From: Gammaproteobacteria bacterium UBA2965
GTDB taxonomy: Bacteria; Pseudomonadota; Gammaproteobacteria; Pseudomonadales; Azotimanducaceae
Length of the DNA: 34,041 nucleotides
NCBI GenBank assembly: GCA_002348385.1
Contig: DEBD01000042.1
Location: 1 to 34,041 of the forward strand
Reading direction: 5' to 3'
Every line of letters begins with the position of its first letter. Position 1 is the first letter of the stretch. Positions 16,502 through 25,110 of the stretch are shown piece by piece. The translations under genes and the position numbers were made by a program. The notes beneath the pieces are model-generated. The model was given only the letters and a program-made list of their open reading frames with translations, did not search any database and was not told the origin of the DNA.

Positions 16502-16816
16502 CTAGGCATGTTCGCAACCATGCTCCCCATTGCAGGCATTGGCTTCGCCTTCCTTACCCACCAGCGATCCGCCTACCAGCTTTTCGCACAGACCGGCGGG
16601 AACCAGCACCCACTCGCCGGGATCACCGTCTACCGCGGCATGGCCCATACAGCCGTGCGTTCCGCTGATGTTCCCGCAGTCATTCTTTCCTGCTTTCACG
16701 ACGCCGTAGCACTTTTCTTTCGCTCCGTGTTCATCTGCAACCGCCGTTTGCGCGAGCGCGGCGACGGCAAATGCCACTGAGCTTGCGATGAGCGTGTTTC
16801 TCTTGGATTTGTTCAT
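16502..16816 (-). CDS. bufA: DUF2282 bufferin-type RiPP precursor with signal peptide (BufA1/HvfA)
   Basis: 104 residues from ATG 16816, chosen over TTG 16843 because GGAG precedes it and the product then starts as a normal Sec signal (MNKSKRN, hydrophobic stretch, AVA cut after residue 27). The mature part has the DUF2282 signature EKCYGVVKAGKNDC (34-47), HGCMG, DGDPGEWV, GLCEKLVGGSL. The Cys residues are 36, 47, 56, 77, 95 and 101; the last two lie in a Cys/His/Glu-rich end (NACNGEHGCEHA) beyond the usual family end. The first four are the expected targets of the DUF692 oxidase. The mature protein would be exported to the periplasm, where bufferins bind copper and protect the cell. Confidence 0.92.
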   Translation of the reverse strand: MNKSKRNTLIASSVAFAVAALAQTAVADEHGAKEKCYGVVKAGKNDCGNISGTHGCMGHAAVDGDPGEWVLVPAGLCEKLVGGSLVGKEGEANACNGEHGCEHA

Positions 16817-16899
16817 GGACTTTAAAGCTCCTTTGCGAGGCAAAATTTAGCACAGGGCCGACCTTGGTTACTGATTGCCCCCGACCGACGTGCCTGGCG

Positions 16900-16926
16900 G
16901 TAGACTGAGGTAGAAACAGAAAGTTC
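16900..16926 (-). promoter_or_regulatory. Possible ECF-sigma promoter of the buf operon
   Basis: On the minus strand GAACTT (16921-16926) and TCTAC (16900-16904) are 16 bases apart, resembling the sigma-E pattern GAACTT-N16-TCTGA. Transcription would start about 75 bases before bufA. Related operons are known to be controlled by ECF sigma factors, which makes the match more meaningful than a chance hit, but no sigma gene is in the window. Confidence 0.4.
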
Positions 16927-16952
16927 AAACATCCTACGTTGACCACGGACCA

Positions 16953-19900
16953 TCAGACCAGCCCAAGATCGCGCTCCACGGCAGCCATGGCGGCATTCAC
17001 GCGTTTTACAGACGTGCGCTCGCGGCTCATCGGCTGGGCAAACAGGGCCACGCGCAGGTCTTCCAGCGCAAACCTCAGCGCGTCCACTTCTTCAGCCTCT
17101 ACGCCCTCACAGCCACGAACATGCTCGAGACGCTCGCCAAGCGACGCCATCAACTGCAGGTTTTCGGTATCCCGCGCCACCTTTCCCTGCAGATGCGACA
17201 GACGGTAGTCCATTGCATCCAGATAGTGAGGCAGCGCTGCCAGCCGGCTTGGCGGCGTCACGCTTAGCACGTCGGAAGGCACAAGCTGGGCAATGTGAGC
17301 ACGGGCATCCTGCACGGCATCAGCAAACGCTGGCGAAGTGAGCGTATCCAGCTTGGTCATCAGATCGAACCGCTTTTGGAGAATCTCCTCCAGCAGAGTG
17401 ACCACCTCCTCAAACGCGCTCGCCAGATCACCGCGGCGGGACTTGATGGTCTCATCAAACGCAGCACGTGTGGCAGGCAGCGCCGAAGAAGCGAAGAAAC
17501 ACCGCCACGCGGCGGCCCGCAGAATCTCGTCGGTAAGGGCAGCCGCACTACCCAGTGTTGCATAGCGCAGACCAAGCGCACTGTGCTTCTCCAGTTCCTT
17601 CTTGAGTACCCTTACCGTCTGAGGCACGCCTAACAGCGCCAGTCGAGCATAGCCCGCGCGATTGGCCATTCGCTGCTCCGAACGATCCGCAAATAATCGC
17701 ACCGACACGCTGCGCCCGTGGTCCACCAATGCCGGATAGGCCACCAAGTCCCCTTCCGAGTCGGACAGCCGCAGCGTAGCGGGTAACTCATTGTCCGGGA
17801 ACTCGTCTAACCCGTCCGCCTCTATGGCCTCGACCCGCGGAGACATCTGCTCTTGCACTGCCGCCGCAAACTGCGCTTTGAGCACATCCACGTCACGACC
17901 CTGTCCCAGCACCTTGCCGCCCTCGCCGATCACTCGCACGTTGACCAACAGGTGAGCATCCACACGCGAACGATCCCAGTCAGCGGCACCCACCTCCACC
18001 CGGTACAGGTCATTAAGTACGCGGGCAAGCGCCGGCAACAGTCGACCTTGTCGATACCGATCTGGCTTAACGAGAATGGCTACCACCTCTTCCACCCGGT
18101 CGGTGATCGGCGCCAGCGGCCTGCGCTTCTGCTTGGGCAGGGTGCGCAACCACTGCTCCAGCAGCGCGGCAAAAAATCCTGGCACGCTCCACTCCAGGGC
18201 CTCCCCCACTACGCCAGGCAGAACCCCCAACGGGATGTCTACGCACACACCATCGTCGGGCTCGCCCGGCGCAAACCGATAGCTGAGCTTGAGCGTGAGC
18301 CCCCTCAGCTCGAGCACGCCGGGAAAGTCATCTTCCGACAGCCCGCCATAATCGCTCGATACCAGTTGCTCGCGAGAGAAGAACAGCTCACCGCCCACTT
18401 GCGGCGTGCGCTTGTTCCACCACCGTTTCAGACTTCGACTAGTGCATATGTCTGGGGGAACGACGGCATCGTAGAGATCCGCCTGAGCAGACTCCGCAAT
18501 AAGCACGTCACGTCGGCGACCCTTTGCTTCCTCCTCCGCAATATCAGCCACGATCGCCTGATTATGCGCGAGAAATTCCGGTGGCTGATCGATGCCGCCA
18601 CGCACCAGGCCTTCCAGCAGAAACAGCTCACGGCAGGCCGGGGCATCGACCCGCCGGTAGCTCACGCGGCGCCGCTCCGCCAGCGGCAGCCCAAACAGCG
18701 TGACCGACTCAAATGCCATGACCTCACCACGCCGCACACTCCAATGGGGCTCGCTGTATTGCCGCTTCACCAGGTGACCGGCTGCGTCTTCAATCCACTT
18801 CGCTTCGACCCTGGCAACGCTGCGCGCGTAGACCCGTTGGGTCTCACTGATCTCCCCCGCCACCAGCCAGCGCGGCTGCGACTTTGCCAGCGCGGAACCG
18901 GGAAAGATGCGAAAGCGCAAGTTACGGGGGCCCTGGTAGCTGCCCTTTTCGTCATGCAGGCCGATGAAGCTCAACGACCCGGACAGCAGCGCGCGATGAA
19001 CGCTGGCATAGCCCGCCGGTTTGTCATTCGGACGCAAGCCCAGCTCGCGCGCGGCCAGCCGCAACTGTCGGTGCAGGGAATGCCACTCGCGCATGCGGCT
19101 GGGCGATAGATATGTGGCCGCAAGCGTTTTTCTCAAACGGGCAGAGCCAAGCGCTTCGCGTTGCTGCAGATACCAGTGCCACAACTTAATGACGCCAAGG
19201 AAATCCGAGCGCGGATCGAGAAACTGACTGTGCGCGCGATCAGCGGATCCGCGCTTTTCCAGCGGGCGCTCCCTGGGATCGGCAATGGCGAGCGCGCTGA
19301 CCACCACCAGCATTTCCGTAAGACAGCGCTCTCGGCTAGCAGCCAACAGCATCCGAGCCAGGCGGGGATCCACCGGCAATCTCGCCATATCTCCACCGAT
19401 GCCGGTCAGCTTGCCCTCCTGCAGCGCACCCAGTTCAAGGAGCAGCCGCTGGGCATCCCGCACCGCCCTTGGATCCGGAGGATCGAGAAATCCGAAGCGC
19501 GACACCTCACCCAAACCTAGGCTGTGCATCTGCAGCACCACCTGAGCAAGGTTGGTGCGCTTGATCTCCGGGTCGGTGAACTCGGGTCGCGATGCAAAGT
19601 CGTCCTCGGCATACAGACGAAAGCAAACGCCGGGTGCTACCCGCCCGCAGCGCCCCGCACGCTGGTTGGCGCTCGCCTGTGAGATTGGCTCCACTGGCAG
19701 GCGCTGCAGCTTCGAGCGGTAGGAATAACGACTGATTCGCGCAAAGCCCGGGTCGATGACGAAACCTATATTGGGCACCGTGAGCGAGGTCTCCGCCACA
19801 TTGGTGGCAATCACGATGCGGCGCTTTTTCCCCGCGCGAAACACCCGCGCCTGATCCCGCGCGGACAAACGCGCATACAGCGGGAGGATCTCGAAGCGCT

Positions 19901-20681
19901 CGGCAAACGTGCGTCGCAGCACCTGCGCCGTTTCCATGATTTCCCGCTCACCTGACTGGAATATCAGCACGTCGCGAGCCGCAGCCTGGACCGGCATTCC
20001 ATCGATCTCTCGGATACACGCCACGACGGCGTCCTGTTCGGGATCGTCCTCTCCATCGATATAGCGCATTTCCACGGGATAACCCCGGCCGCCGATCTCC
20101 ACCACCGGTGCGTCATCAAAATGCTTGGCAAAGGCGCCCACATCGATGGTGGCGCTGGTGATGATCAGCTTGAGATCATCTCGCCGCTTGAGCAGTCGGC
20201 GCAGAAAACCCAGAAGGAAGTCCACGTTCAGGCTGCGCTCGTGCGCTTCGTCGACGATGATGACCTGATACCGACTCAGCGAACGATCGTGCCGGATCTC
20301 GCTGAGCAGCAACCCATCCGTCACCAGTTTGACCAGCGTGTTCTGACTGACCCGCTCGCTAAAGCGTACCGCGTAGCCTACCGACTGGCCTAATTCCACG
20401 CCGAGCTCGTCCGCCACCCGAGCGGCCACGGTACGCGCTGCCAGCCGCCGCGGCTGCGTGTGCCCGATCATCCCGGCCCGCCCGAGGCCCAGCTCCAAAC
20501 AGATTTTCGGCAGCTGTGTGGTCTTGCCCGATCCCGTCTCGCCAGCCACAACGACCACCTGGTGGGCGGCCACCAAGTGCTTTATCTCGTCCACATGCGC
20601 GCTGATGGGAAGCTGCGGAGGGTAGGTGACGTTCACCGGCAGCGCCCGACGGCGCGCTATGGTTTGCGCATCGAATGACAT
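16953..20681 (-). CDS. hrpA: ATP-dependent RNA helicase HrpA (DEAH box)
   Basis: 1242 residues from ATG 20681; the frame is open further upstream to 20777, but that would overlap the preceding gene and adds an unrelated 32 residues. Helicase motifs: Walker A GETGSGKTT (48-56), TQPRRLAA, DEAH (144-147), SAT (176-178), ATNVAETSLTVP and QRAGRCGR. The helicase-associated and OB-type domains follow, then the long DUF3418 C-terminal region that marks HrpA apart from HrpB. E. coli HrpA has about 1300 residues. It resolves stalled or collided ribosomes and processes mRNA. It lies 58 bases after the VWA gene on the same strand and could share its transcript. Confidence 0.96.
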   Translation of the reverse strand: MSFDAQTIARRRALPVNVTYPPQLPISAHVDEIKHLVAAHQVVVVAGETGSGKTTQLPKICLELGLGRAGMIGHTQPRRLAARTVAARVADELGVELGQSVGYAVRFSERVSQNTLVKLVTDGLLLSEIRHDRSLSRYQVIIVDEAHERSLNVDFLLGFLRRLLKRRDDLKLIITSATIDVGAFAKHFDDAPVVEIGGRGYPVEMRYIDGEDDPEQDAVVACIREIDGMPVQAAARDVLIFQSGEREIMETAQVLRRTFAERFEILPLYARLSARDQARVFRAGKKRRIVIATNVAETSLTVPNIGFVIDPGFARISRYSYRSKLQRLPVEPISQASANQRAGRCGRVAPGVCFRLYAEDDFASRPEFTDPEIKRTNLAQVVLQMHSLGLGEVSRFGFLDPPDPRAVRDAQRLLLELGALQEGKLTGIGGDMARLPVDPRLARMLLAASRERCLTEMLVVVSALAIADPRERPLEKRGSADRAHSQFLDPRSDFLGVIKLWHWYLQQREALGSARLRKTLAATYLSPSRMREWHSLHRQLRLAARELGLRPNDKPAGYASVHRALLSGSLSFIGLHDEKGSYQGPRNLRFRIFPGSALAKSQPRWLVAGEISETQRVYARSVARVEAKWIEDAAGHLVKRQYSEPHWSVRRGEVMAFESVTLFGLPLAERRRVSYRRVDAPACRELFLLEGLVRGGIDQPPEFLAHNQAIVADIAEEEAKGRRRDVLIAESAQADLYDAVVPPDICTSRSLKRWWNKRTPQVGGELFFSREQLVSSDYGGLSEDDFPGVLELRGLTLKLSYRFAPGEPDDGVCVDIPLGVLPGVVGEALEWSVPGFFAALLEQWLRTLPKQKRRPLAPITDRVEEVVAILVKPDRYRQGRLLPALARVLNDLYRVEVGAADWDRSRVDAHLLVNVRVIGEGGKVLGQGRDVDVLKAQFAAAVQEQMSPRVEAIEADGLDEFPDNELPATLRLSDSEGDLVAYPALVDHGRSVSVRLFADRSEQRMANRAGYARLALLGVPQTVRVLKKELEKHSALGLRYATLGSAAALTDEILRAAAWRCFFASSALPATRAAFDETIKSRRGDLASAFEEVVTLLEEILQKRFDLMTKLDTLTSPAFADAVQDARAHIAQLVPSDVLSVTPPSRLAALPHYLDAMDYRLSHLQGKVARDTENLQLMASLGERLEHVRGCEGVEAEEVDALRFALEDLRVALFAQPMSRERTSVKRVNAAMAAVERDLGLV

Positions 20682-20739
20682 TGGATTCGATTCTCGGAAT
20701 GCGCTCACCCACACGATAGCGCGGGCAAGCCAATCCGGA

Positions 20740-21921
20740 CTATTTTGATAGGAAGGCCATACCTTCTTCGAGCCCACGGATAGTCAGCGGATACATCTGC
20801 CCGCCTACCAGCTCCTGGGTCATGCCAACGGAGCTGGAGTACTCCCAGGTCTCCTGGGGCGTGGGATTGATCCAAACCAGCTTGTCGTACAATCCTGCAA
20901 AACGGGCCATCCAGTCGGCGCCCGGCTCCTCGTTCCAGTGCTCCACGCTGCCACCGGCATGGGTGATTTCGTAAGGCGCCATGGTGGCGTCGCCCACGAA
21001 CACAACCTTGTAGTCGTGGGCGTACTTGTTGAGGATCTCATAAGTGGGAATGCGCTCGTTCATGCGTCGGCGATTATCCTTCCACACAGACTCGTAGATG
21101 AAGTTGTGGAAGTAGAAGCTCTCCATGTGCTTGAACTCGGTGCGCGTGGCCGAAAAAAGCTCTTCGCAGACCTTCACGTGGGCGTCCATGGAACCGCCAA
21201 TGTCCAGGAACAGCAGAACCTTTACCGTGTTCTTTCGCTCGGGGCGCATGCGTATGTCTAACATGCCGCCGTTGTGGGCAGTGGAACGAATGGTGGTATC
21301 GATATCGAGCTCTTCGTCTTTGCCCGATCGCGCCAACTTACGAAGCCGCCGCAACGCCACCTTGATATTGCGGGTACCCAGCTCAACCGAATCGTCGAGA
21401 TTCTTGTACTGCCGCTCATCCCAGACCTTTTTTGCCTTCTTCTTTTTGCCCTTGCCCAGGCCGCCGGGGCCTTTGCGCCCCTGCTGCTCGGGATCTTCGC
21501 CTTCCTCGCCCTCCTGGCCTTCCTGACCTTCTCGAGCTTCCTCGGCCTGGCGTTTCTCTTCTTCCTCGCGCGCCTTCTGAAACGCCTCGATGAGCTTTTC
21601 AAGGCCGCCCAGCGACTCAATCTGCGCCAACTCTTCGGGCGTGAGGGATTTTTCGAACTCTCTTCGCAACCACTCGTCGGGGATCAGCGACTCCAGCATG
21701 CCGTGCAGGTCCTCCAAGCCTTTGAAGTACGCCGCGAACGCCCGATCGAATTTGTCGTAGTGCTTCTCGTCTTTGACCATGCAGGTGCGGCTGAGCAAGT
21801 AGAAGTCATCGATGTTCGCGTACACCAATTTTCCTTGCAGCGCGGCCAGCACGTCCATCAGCTCACGGATGCTGACGGGCACCTTGTATTTTCTGAGCGT
21901 GAGAAAGAAGTTGATCAACAT
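20740..21921 (-). CDS. VWA domain protein, CoxE-like, partner of MoxR ATPase
   Basis: 393 residues. The N-terminal helical part (1-115) is followed by a strongly charged linker: Glu-rich from 118 to 145, then Gly/Lys-rich with KGKKKKAKK up to 165. The von Willebrand A domain covers about 230-390. Its metal site is D240-I-G-G-S244, where the textbook motif is DxSxS; the replaced Ser weakens but need not abolish metal binding. Such VWA proteins act with a MoxR AAA ATPase as a chaperone pair that inserts metals or remodels partners. The moxR gene is 13 bases upstream. No client enzyme is adjacent, so the target is unknown. Confidence 0.86.
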   Translation of the reverse strand: MLINFFLTLRKYKVPVSIRELMDVLAALQGKLVYANIDDFYLLSRTCMVKDEKHYDKFDRAFAAYFKGLEDLHGMLESLIPDEWLRREFEKSLTPEELAQIESLGGLEKLIEAFQKAREEEEKRQAEEAREGQEGQEGEEGEDPEQQGRKGPGGLGKGKKKKAKKVWDERQYKNLDDSVELGTRNIKVALRRLRKLARSGKDEELDIDTTIRSTAHNGGMLDIRMRPERKNTVKVLLFLDIGGSMDAHVKVCEELFSATRTEFKHMESFYFHNFIYESVWKDNRRRMNERIPTYEILNKYAHDYKVVFVGDATMAPYEITHAGGSVEHWNEEPGADWMARFAGLYDKLVWINPTPQETWEYSSSVGMTQELVGGQMYPLTIRGLEEGMAFLSK

Positions 21922-21934
21922 AGCGCGGTTCGCC

Positions 21935-22783
21935 CTAACCTCGAGAGTCCCGACGATTCATAAATGCCAGCCGTTCCAGCAGGTGCACATCCTGCTCGTT
22001 CTTTACCAAGGCGCCGTATAGCGGCGGAATGGCCTTGCTGGTGTCGCGGTTGGTGAGGATCTCGTCTGGTATATCGTCCGCCATGAGCAGCTTGAGCCAG
22101 TCGATGAGCTCGGAGGTGGAAGGCTTCTTCTTGAGGCCCGGCACCTTGCGCACGTCGAAAAAGATCTCCATGGCTTCTTTGACCAGATTCGATTTGATGT
22201 CCGGATGGTGCACTTCCACGATCTGCTGCATGGTTTCACGATCGGGAAAGTTGATGTAATGGAAAAAACAGCGGCGCAGGAACGCATCCGGCAGTTCCTT
22301 CTCATTGTTTGAGGTAATCACCACCACCGGGCGCTGCTTGGCTTTGATGGTCTCGCCCAACTCGTAGACGAAAAACTCCATGCGGTCGAGTTCCTGCAGC
22401 AGATCATTGGGGAACTCGATGTCTGCCTTGTCGATCTCGTCTATGAGCAGCACCACGCGCTCATCAGCTTCGAAAGCCTCCCAAAGCTTGCCTTTCTTGA
22501 TGTAGTTGCGGATGTCCTGAACCCGCTCATCGCCAAGCTGAGAGTCGCGCAACCTCGATACAGCGTCGTATTCGTACAGCCCATTGATGGCCTTGGTGCT
22601 GGACTTGATGTGCCACTGAATCAGCTCCATCCCCAAAGACTTGGCGACCTCTTCAGCCAGCATGGTCTTACCCGTGCCCGGCTCGCCCTTGACCAGCAAC
22701 GGCCGCTGGAGTTTGACCGCGGCGTCTACGGCCATGCTCAGCTCATCTGTCGAGATATAAGTGTCGGTACTATCAAAGATCAT
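21935..22783 (-). CDS. MoxR-family AAA+ ATPase
   Basis: 282 residues from ATG 22783, which has GGTGAGAG in front of it and starts at the conserved family N-terminus (MIFDSTDTYISTDEL); the frame is open for 23 more codons upstream but these look non-coding. Walker A is GEPGTGKT (33-40), Walker B is LLIDEIDKAD, sensor 1 is ITSNNEKELPDAFLRRC, and a C-terminal AAA lid follows. MoxR proteins hydrolyse ATP to help assemble or activate a client complex together with a VWA protein, here encoded directly downstream. This is the first gene of the moxR-VWA-hrpA run; its promoter should lie in the 164 bases before it. Confidence 0.92.
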   Translation of the reverse strand: MIFDSTDTYISTDELSMAVDAAVKLQRPLLVKGEPGTGKTMLAEEVAKSLGMELIQWHIKSSTKAINGLYEYDAVSRLRDSQLGDERVQDIRNYIKKGKLWEAFEADERVVLLIDEIDKADIEFPNDLLQELDRMEFFVYELGETIKAKQRPVVVITSNNEKELPDAFLRRCFFHYINFPDRETMQQIVEVHHPDIKSNLVKEAMEIFFDVRKVPGLKKKPSTSELIDWLKLLMADDIPDEILTNRDTSKAIPPLYGALVKNEQDVHLLERLAFMNRRDSRG

Positions 22784-22947
22784 GCGGTATCTCTCACCTT
22801 GGAATTTTTGCTTAGGGCGGGTGTTGGCGCCTTTGGTGCACGCCAGGCACACAACCGAGCTAGCTTACTGGAGCTTCCACGCCATTATCAAGGCGTGCAC
22901 GGACGGGCCCTACAAGCCCGAATGAATTTCCTTTCAAAATTATATAG

Positions 22948-23292
22948 TTACTCCAATCTCCGCACCTGCGTGCGGGCTCGTCGGCGCAGGATCAGGAATG
23001 CCAGGCCCAAGAGCGCATTGGACAGCACCACGCCAGCGGCGAGGATTCTGAGCGCCACTCCAGGATTACCGTCGGCCTGGAAGAGTCCTTCAAAAATAAG
23101 CACCACGAACGCAGGCGCATAACTGCCGGCAAATTCGGGGACTGGCGCCGGCAGGAGAATCACCACCAGATACAAGACAATAAGCAACGCCCGCACGAAC
23201 CCAGACACCAGGGGTCGCAGCAACCCATACAGCGCACCCGCGCTGAGCAGCCCGGCCACGACGACAATAGCCCACACCCCAAGATAGCTCAC
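22948..23292 (-). CDS. Small integral membrane protein, unknown function
   Basis: 114 residues from GTG 23292, which overlaps the ycgN stop as GTGA. Three hydrophobic segments are clear (about 4-24, 33-49 and 83-103), with an Arg-rich end (RRRARTQVRRLE) that should stay in the cytoplasm. No motif allows a functional guess. The tight overlap makes it the last gene of the dnaX-recR-rnd operon. A short inverted repeat (CGGGC/GCCCG) lies just downstream on the coding strand, without a T-run. Confidence 0.72.
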   Translation of the reverse strand: MSYLGVWAIVVVAGLLSAGALYGLLRPLVSGFVRALLIVLYLVVILLPAPVPEFAGSYAPAFVVLIFEGLFQADGNPGVALRILAAGVVLSNALLGLAFLILRRRARTQVRRLE

Positions 23293-23729
23293 CGGGTGTC
23301 CACCCAATCGATGATGTGCGCCACCTGCTCTTCCTCATGCACCCAACTCTCCGGAATCGTCTTGCCGCGCACGGAGATTCCCGCATCGTGCACGGATTCC
23401 AGATCGCCGCTGACCAGCGGGTGCCAGCTCGCCAGGCCACGGCCCTCCGCCACGCGCCGATAGGCGCAGGAGGTTGGCAGCCACTGAAGGGATTCGGCCA
23501 GATCCGGCGACAACCGAATGCAATCCTCCACCAGCTCATGACGTTGGGGATATCGCGTACAGCGGCAACGTTCGCGATCCAGCAGATCGCACGACAGCGA
23601 CGTGTGGTGAACGGCGCCGCTATCGTCCTCCAGCTTGATCAGGCAGCAGCGGGCACAGCCGTCACACAACGACTCCCACTCCCCCGGGGTCATCTCCGCG
23701 AGCGACTTCGCTTCCCAAAACGGCTTCAC
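23289..23729 (-). CDS. ycgN: YcgN family cysteine cluster protein (UPF0260)
   Basis: 146 residues from GTG 23729, in a GTGA overlap with ycgL. The start fits the family (KPFWEAKSLAEMT). The Cys cluster LCDGCARCC (21-29: C22, C25, C28, C29) plus C47, C55, C57 and C70 matches the YkgJ/YcgN group, proposed to bind zinc or an iron-sulfur cluster. Its cellular role is not known. It follows ycgL as in many gammaproteobacteria. The upstream part of the open frame (to 23825) lies inside ycgL and is not coding. Confidence 0.9.
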   Translation of the reverse strand: MKPFWEAKSLAEMTPGEWESLCDGCARCCLIKLEDDSGAVHHTSLSCDLLDRERCRCTRYPQRHELVEDCIRLSPDLAESLQWLPTSCAYRRVAEGRGLASWHPLVSGDLESVHDAGISVRGKTIPESWVHEEEQVAHIIDWVDTR

Positions 23730-23992
23730 GATCCTCGCTCTTCGCCAGTGACCGGATCCACCTGAGGAGGCAACTGCAGATAAAAGCCCCGGGCTTCTAT
23801 GCTGGCCAACACCTCCGCTGCGCATGCCTGCGCGAGACGGCGATCAGACGTCAGCTCCAACTCCATCACCAGCGCACCGGCACCGAATTGCGCTTCCAAC
23901 GCTTGCGGCACACGCTCGAATTCCTCCTGTGCATCCACATACAGATAGGTTCCTTCGCGCCGTTTGCTGCGAAAGATCTTTACCGTACGCAC
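23726..23992 (-). CDS. ycgL: YcgL domain protein
   Basis: 88 residues from GTG 23992, whose first base is the last base of the rnd stop codon (TAGTG). The family landmarks are VKIFRSKRREGTYLYV, FERVPQALEAQFG and GFYLQLPP. YcgL is a small alpha/beta protein of unknown function found almost only in gammaproteobacteria, usually next to rnd and ycgN as here. The longer open frame up to 24160 lies inside rnd and is rejected. Confidence 0.9.
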   Translation of the reverse strand: MRTVKIFRSKRREGTYLYVDAQEEFERVPQALEAQFGAGALVMELELTSDRRLAQACAAEVLASIEARGFYLQLPPQVDPVTGEERGS

Positions 23993-25110
23993 TACAGGCG
24001 CTCCACCAACACAGCGCGAAACTCTCCACCTACCAGCCCATGCCGCCAACCACGATAGGTATCGGACAACTCGCCGGTGTGCAGGAAATGACGCACGCAC
24101 TGATCTGTATCGCGTTTGCGTCCAATCAGTTCCTGAGCAACCTCGAGGCTCGCGGCACACGCGCCCGCTATCTCGCGCAGGCGCTTGCTTACCTGGGTTT
24201 GGGATTGCGTCAGCGGCCGCGCCACAGGCTCGGCGGCCGGTGATTCGGTTAGCAGCGCGCTGTGCTCACGGACGATGTCCGACGCATAGCGGCGCGCCAC
24301 ACCTCGCGGCAGCAACTGCGCCACTTCCCGTTCGGTGAGCGCGTCGGACTGCGCGAAGCTCAACAAATGCTCATCCCAAACCACCCGTTTGCGGGGCACA
24401 TCCTCCGCGATGGCCTGTCGTTCGCGCCAGGCACACAACCCGCGCAGCCTGCCAAGCGCCTGGGTATCTAGGCGCCAGGCCTTTTTCACGCCCAGGTAGT
24501 ACTGGTCGGGCGGTGTGCGGACGAAACTGCCACGATCCACCATGGCATCCGCAAACCATTGGCTGCGTCCCAGGTCATCGAGCGCGCTGGCGAGTCTCTC
24601 GTAGATCGCCTGCAGGTAGATCACATCTTCCCGGGCGTACTCCATCTGACGCTCTGACAGCGGCCGCCGTAACCAATCCGAACGGGTGGAGTGTTTCTCC
24701 AGCTCCACACCGAGCAGCCCGCCGACCAATCGGGCATAACTGGCACTGTAGTCGGTGCTGCAGAAAGCGTTCGCCAGCTGGGTGTCGAACATACCTACCG
24801 GCACCACACCCAGATGGTGGTGCAGGAGCTCGAGGTCCTCGGAACACGCATGCATGATCTTAATCAGGGACTCGTCCAGCAGCGCATCCACAAACGGTTG
24901 CCACTGGGTGATGGCCAACGGATCGATGAGATAGACCTGGTCTCCCGCCGCCACCTGATAAAGACCCGGCTGAGGGAAATAGGTGTCCGTGCGCTGAAAT
25001 TCCGTATCGACGCCGATGCTGGAGAAAGACGCCCAACGATCAACCGCCTCGCGCAAATCAGCGTCAGTGTCGATCCAGCTAATTGATGCTGCGTCGCCCT
25101 TGCAAGGCAT
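23992..25110 (-). CDS. rnd: Ribonuclease D
   Basis: 372 residues from ATG 25110 (E. coli 375). This start lies 32 bases inside recR; the frame upstream of it only reads recR in another phase. The DEDDy exonuclease residues are visible: Asp35 and Glu37 (VDTEFQRTDTYFPQPGL), Asp92 (CSEDLELL) and the last Tyr/Asp pair in MEYAREDVIYL. Two HRDC domains follow (about 210-285 and 295-370). RNase D trims tRNA 3' ends and other small RNAs. The overlap with recR and the one-base overlap with ycgL show a compact operon. Confidence 0.95.
   Translation of the reverse strand: MPCKGDAASISWIDTDADLREAVDRWASFSSIGVDTEFQRTDTYFPQPGLYQVAAGDQVYLIDPLAITQWQPFVDALLDESLIKIMHACSEDLELLHHHLGVVPVGMFDTQLANAFCSTDYSASYARLVGGLLGVELEKHSTRSDWLRRPLSERQMEYAREDVIYLQAIYERLASALDDLGRSQWFADAMVDRGSFVRTPPDQYYLGVKKAWRLDTQALGRLRGLCAWRERQAIAEDVPRKRVVWDEHLLSFAQSDALTEREVAQLLPRGVARRYASDIVREHSALLTESPAAEPVARPLTQSQTQVSKRLREIAGACAASLEVAQELIGRKRDTDQCVRHFLHTGELSDTYRGWRHGLVGGEFRAVLVERL

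Noticed and set aside
17853..19109. 418-codon plus frame within hrpA
   Set aside because: Antisense of the conserved HrpA C-terminal region; no motif or ribosome site.
22784..22947. TATAAT on the minus strand just after the membrane gene as the moxR promoter
   Set aside because: No acceptable -35 element and about 150 bases to the moxR start; kept open but not called.
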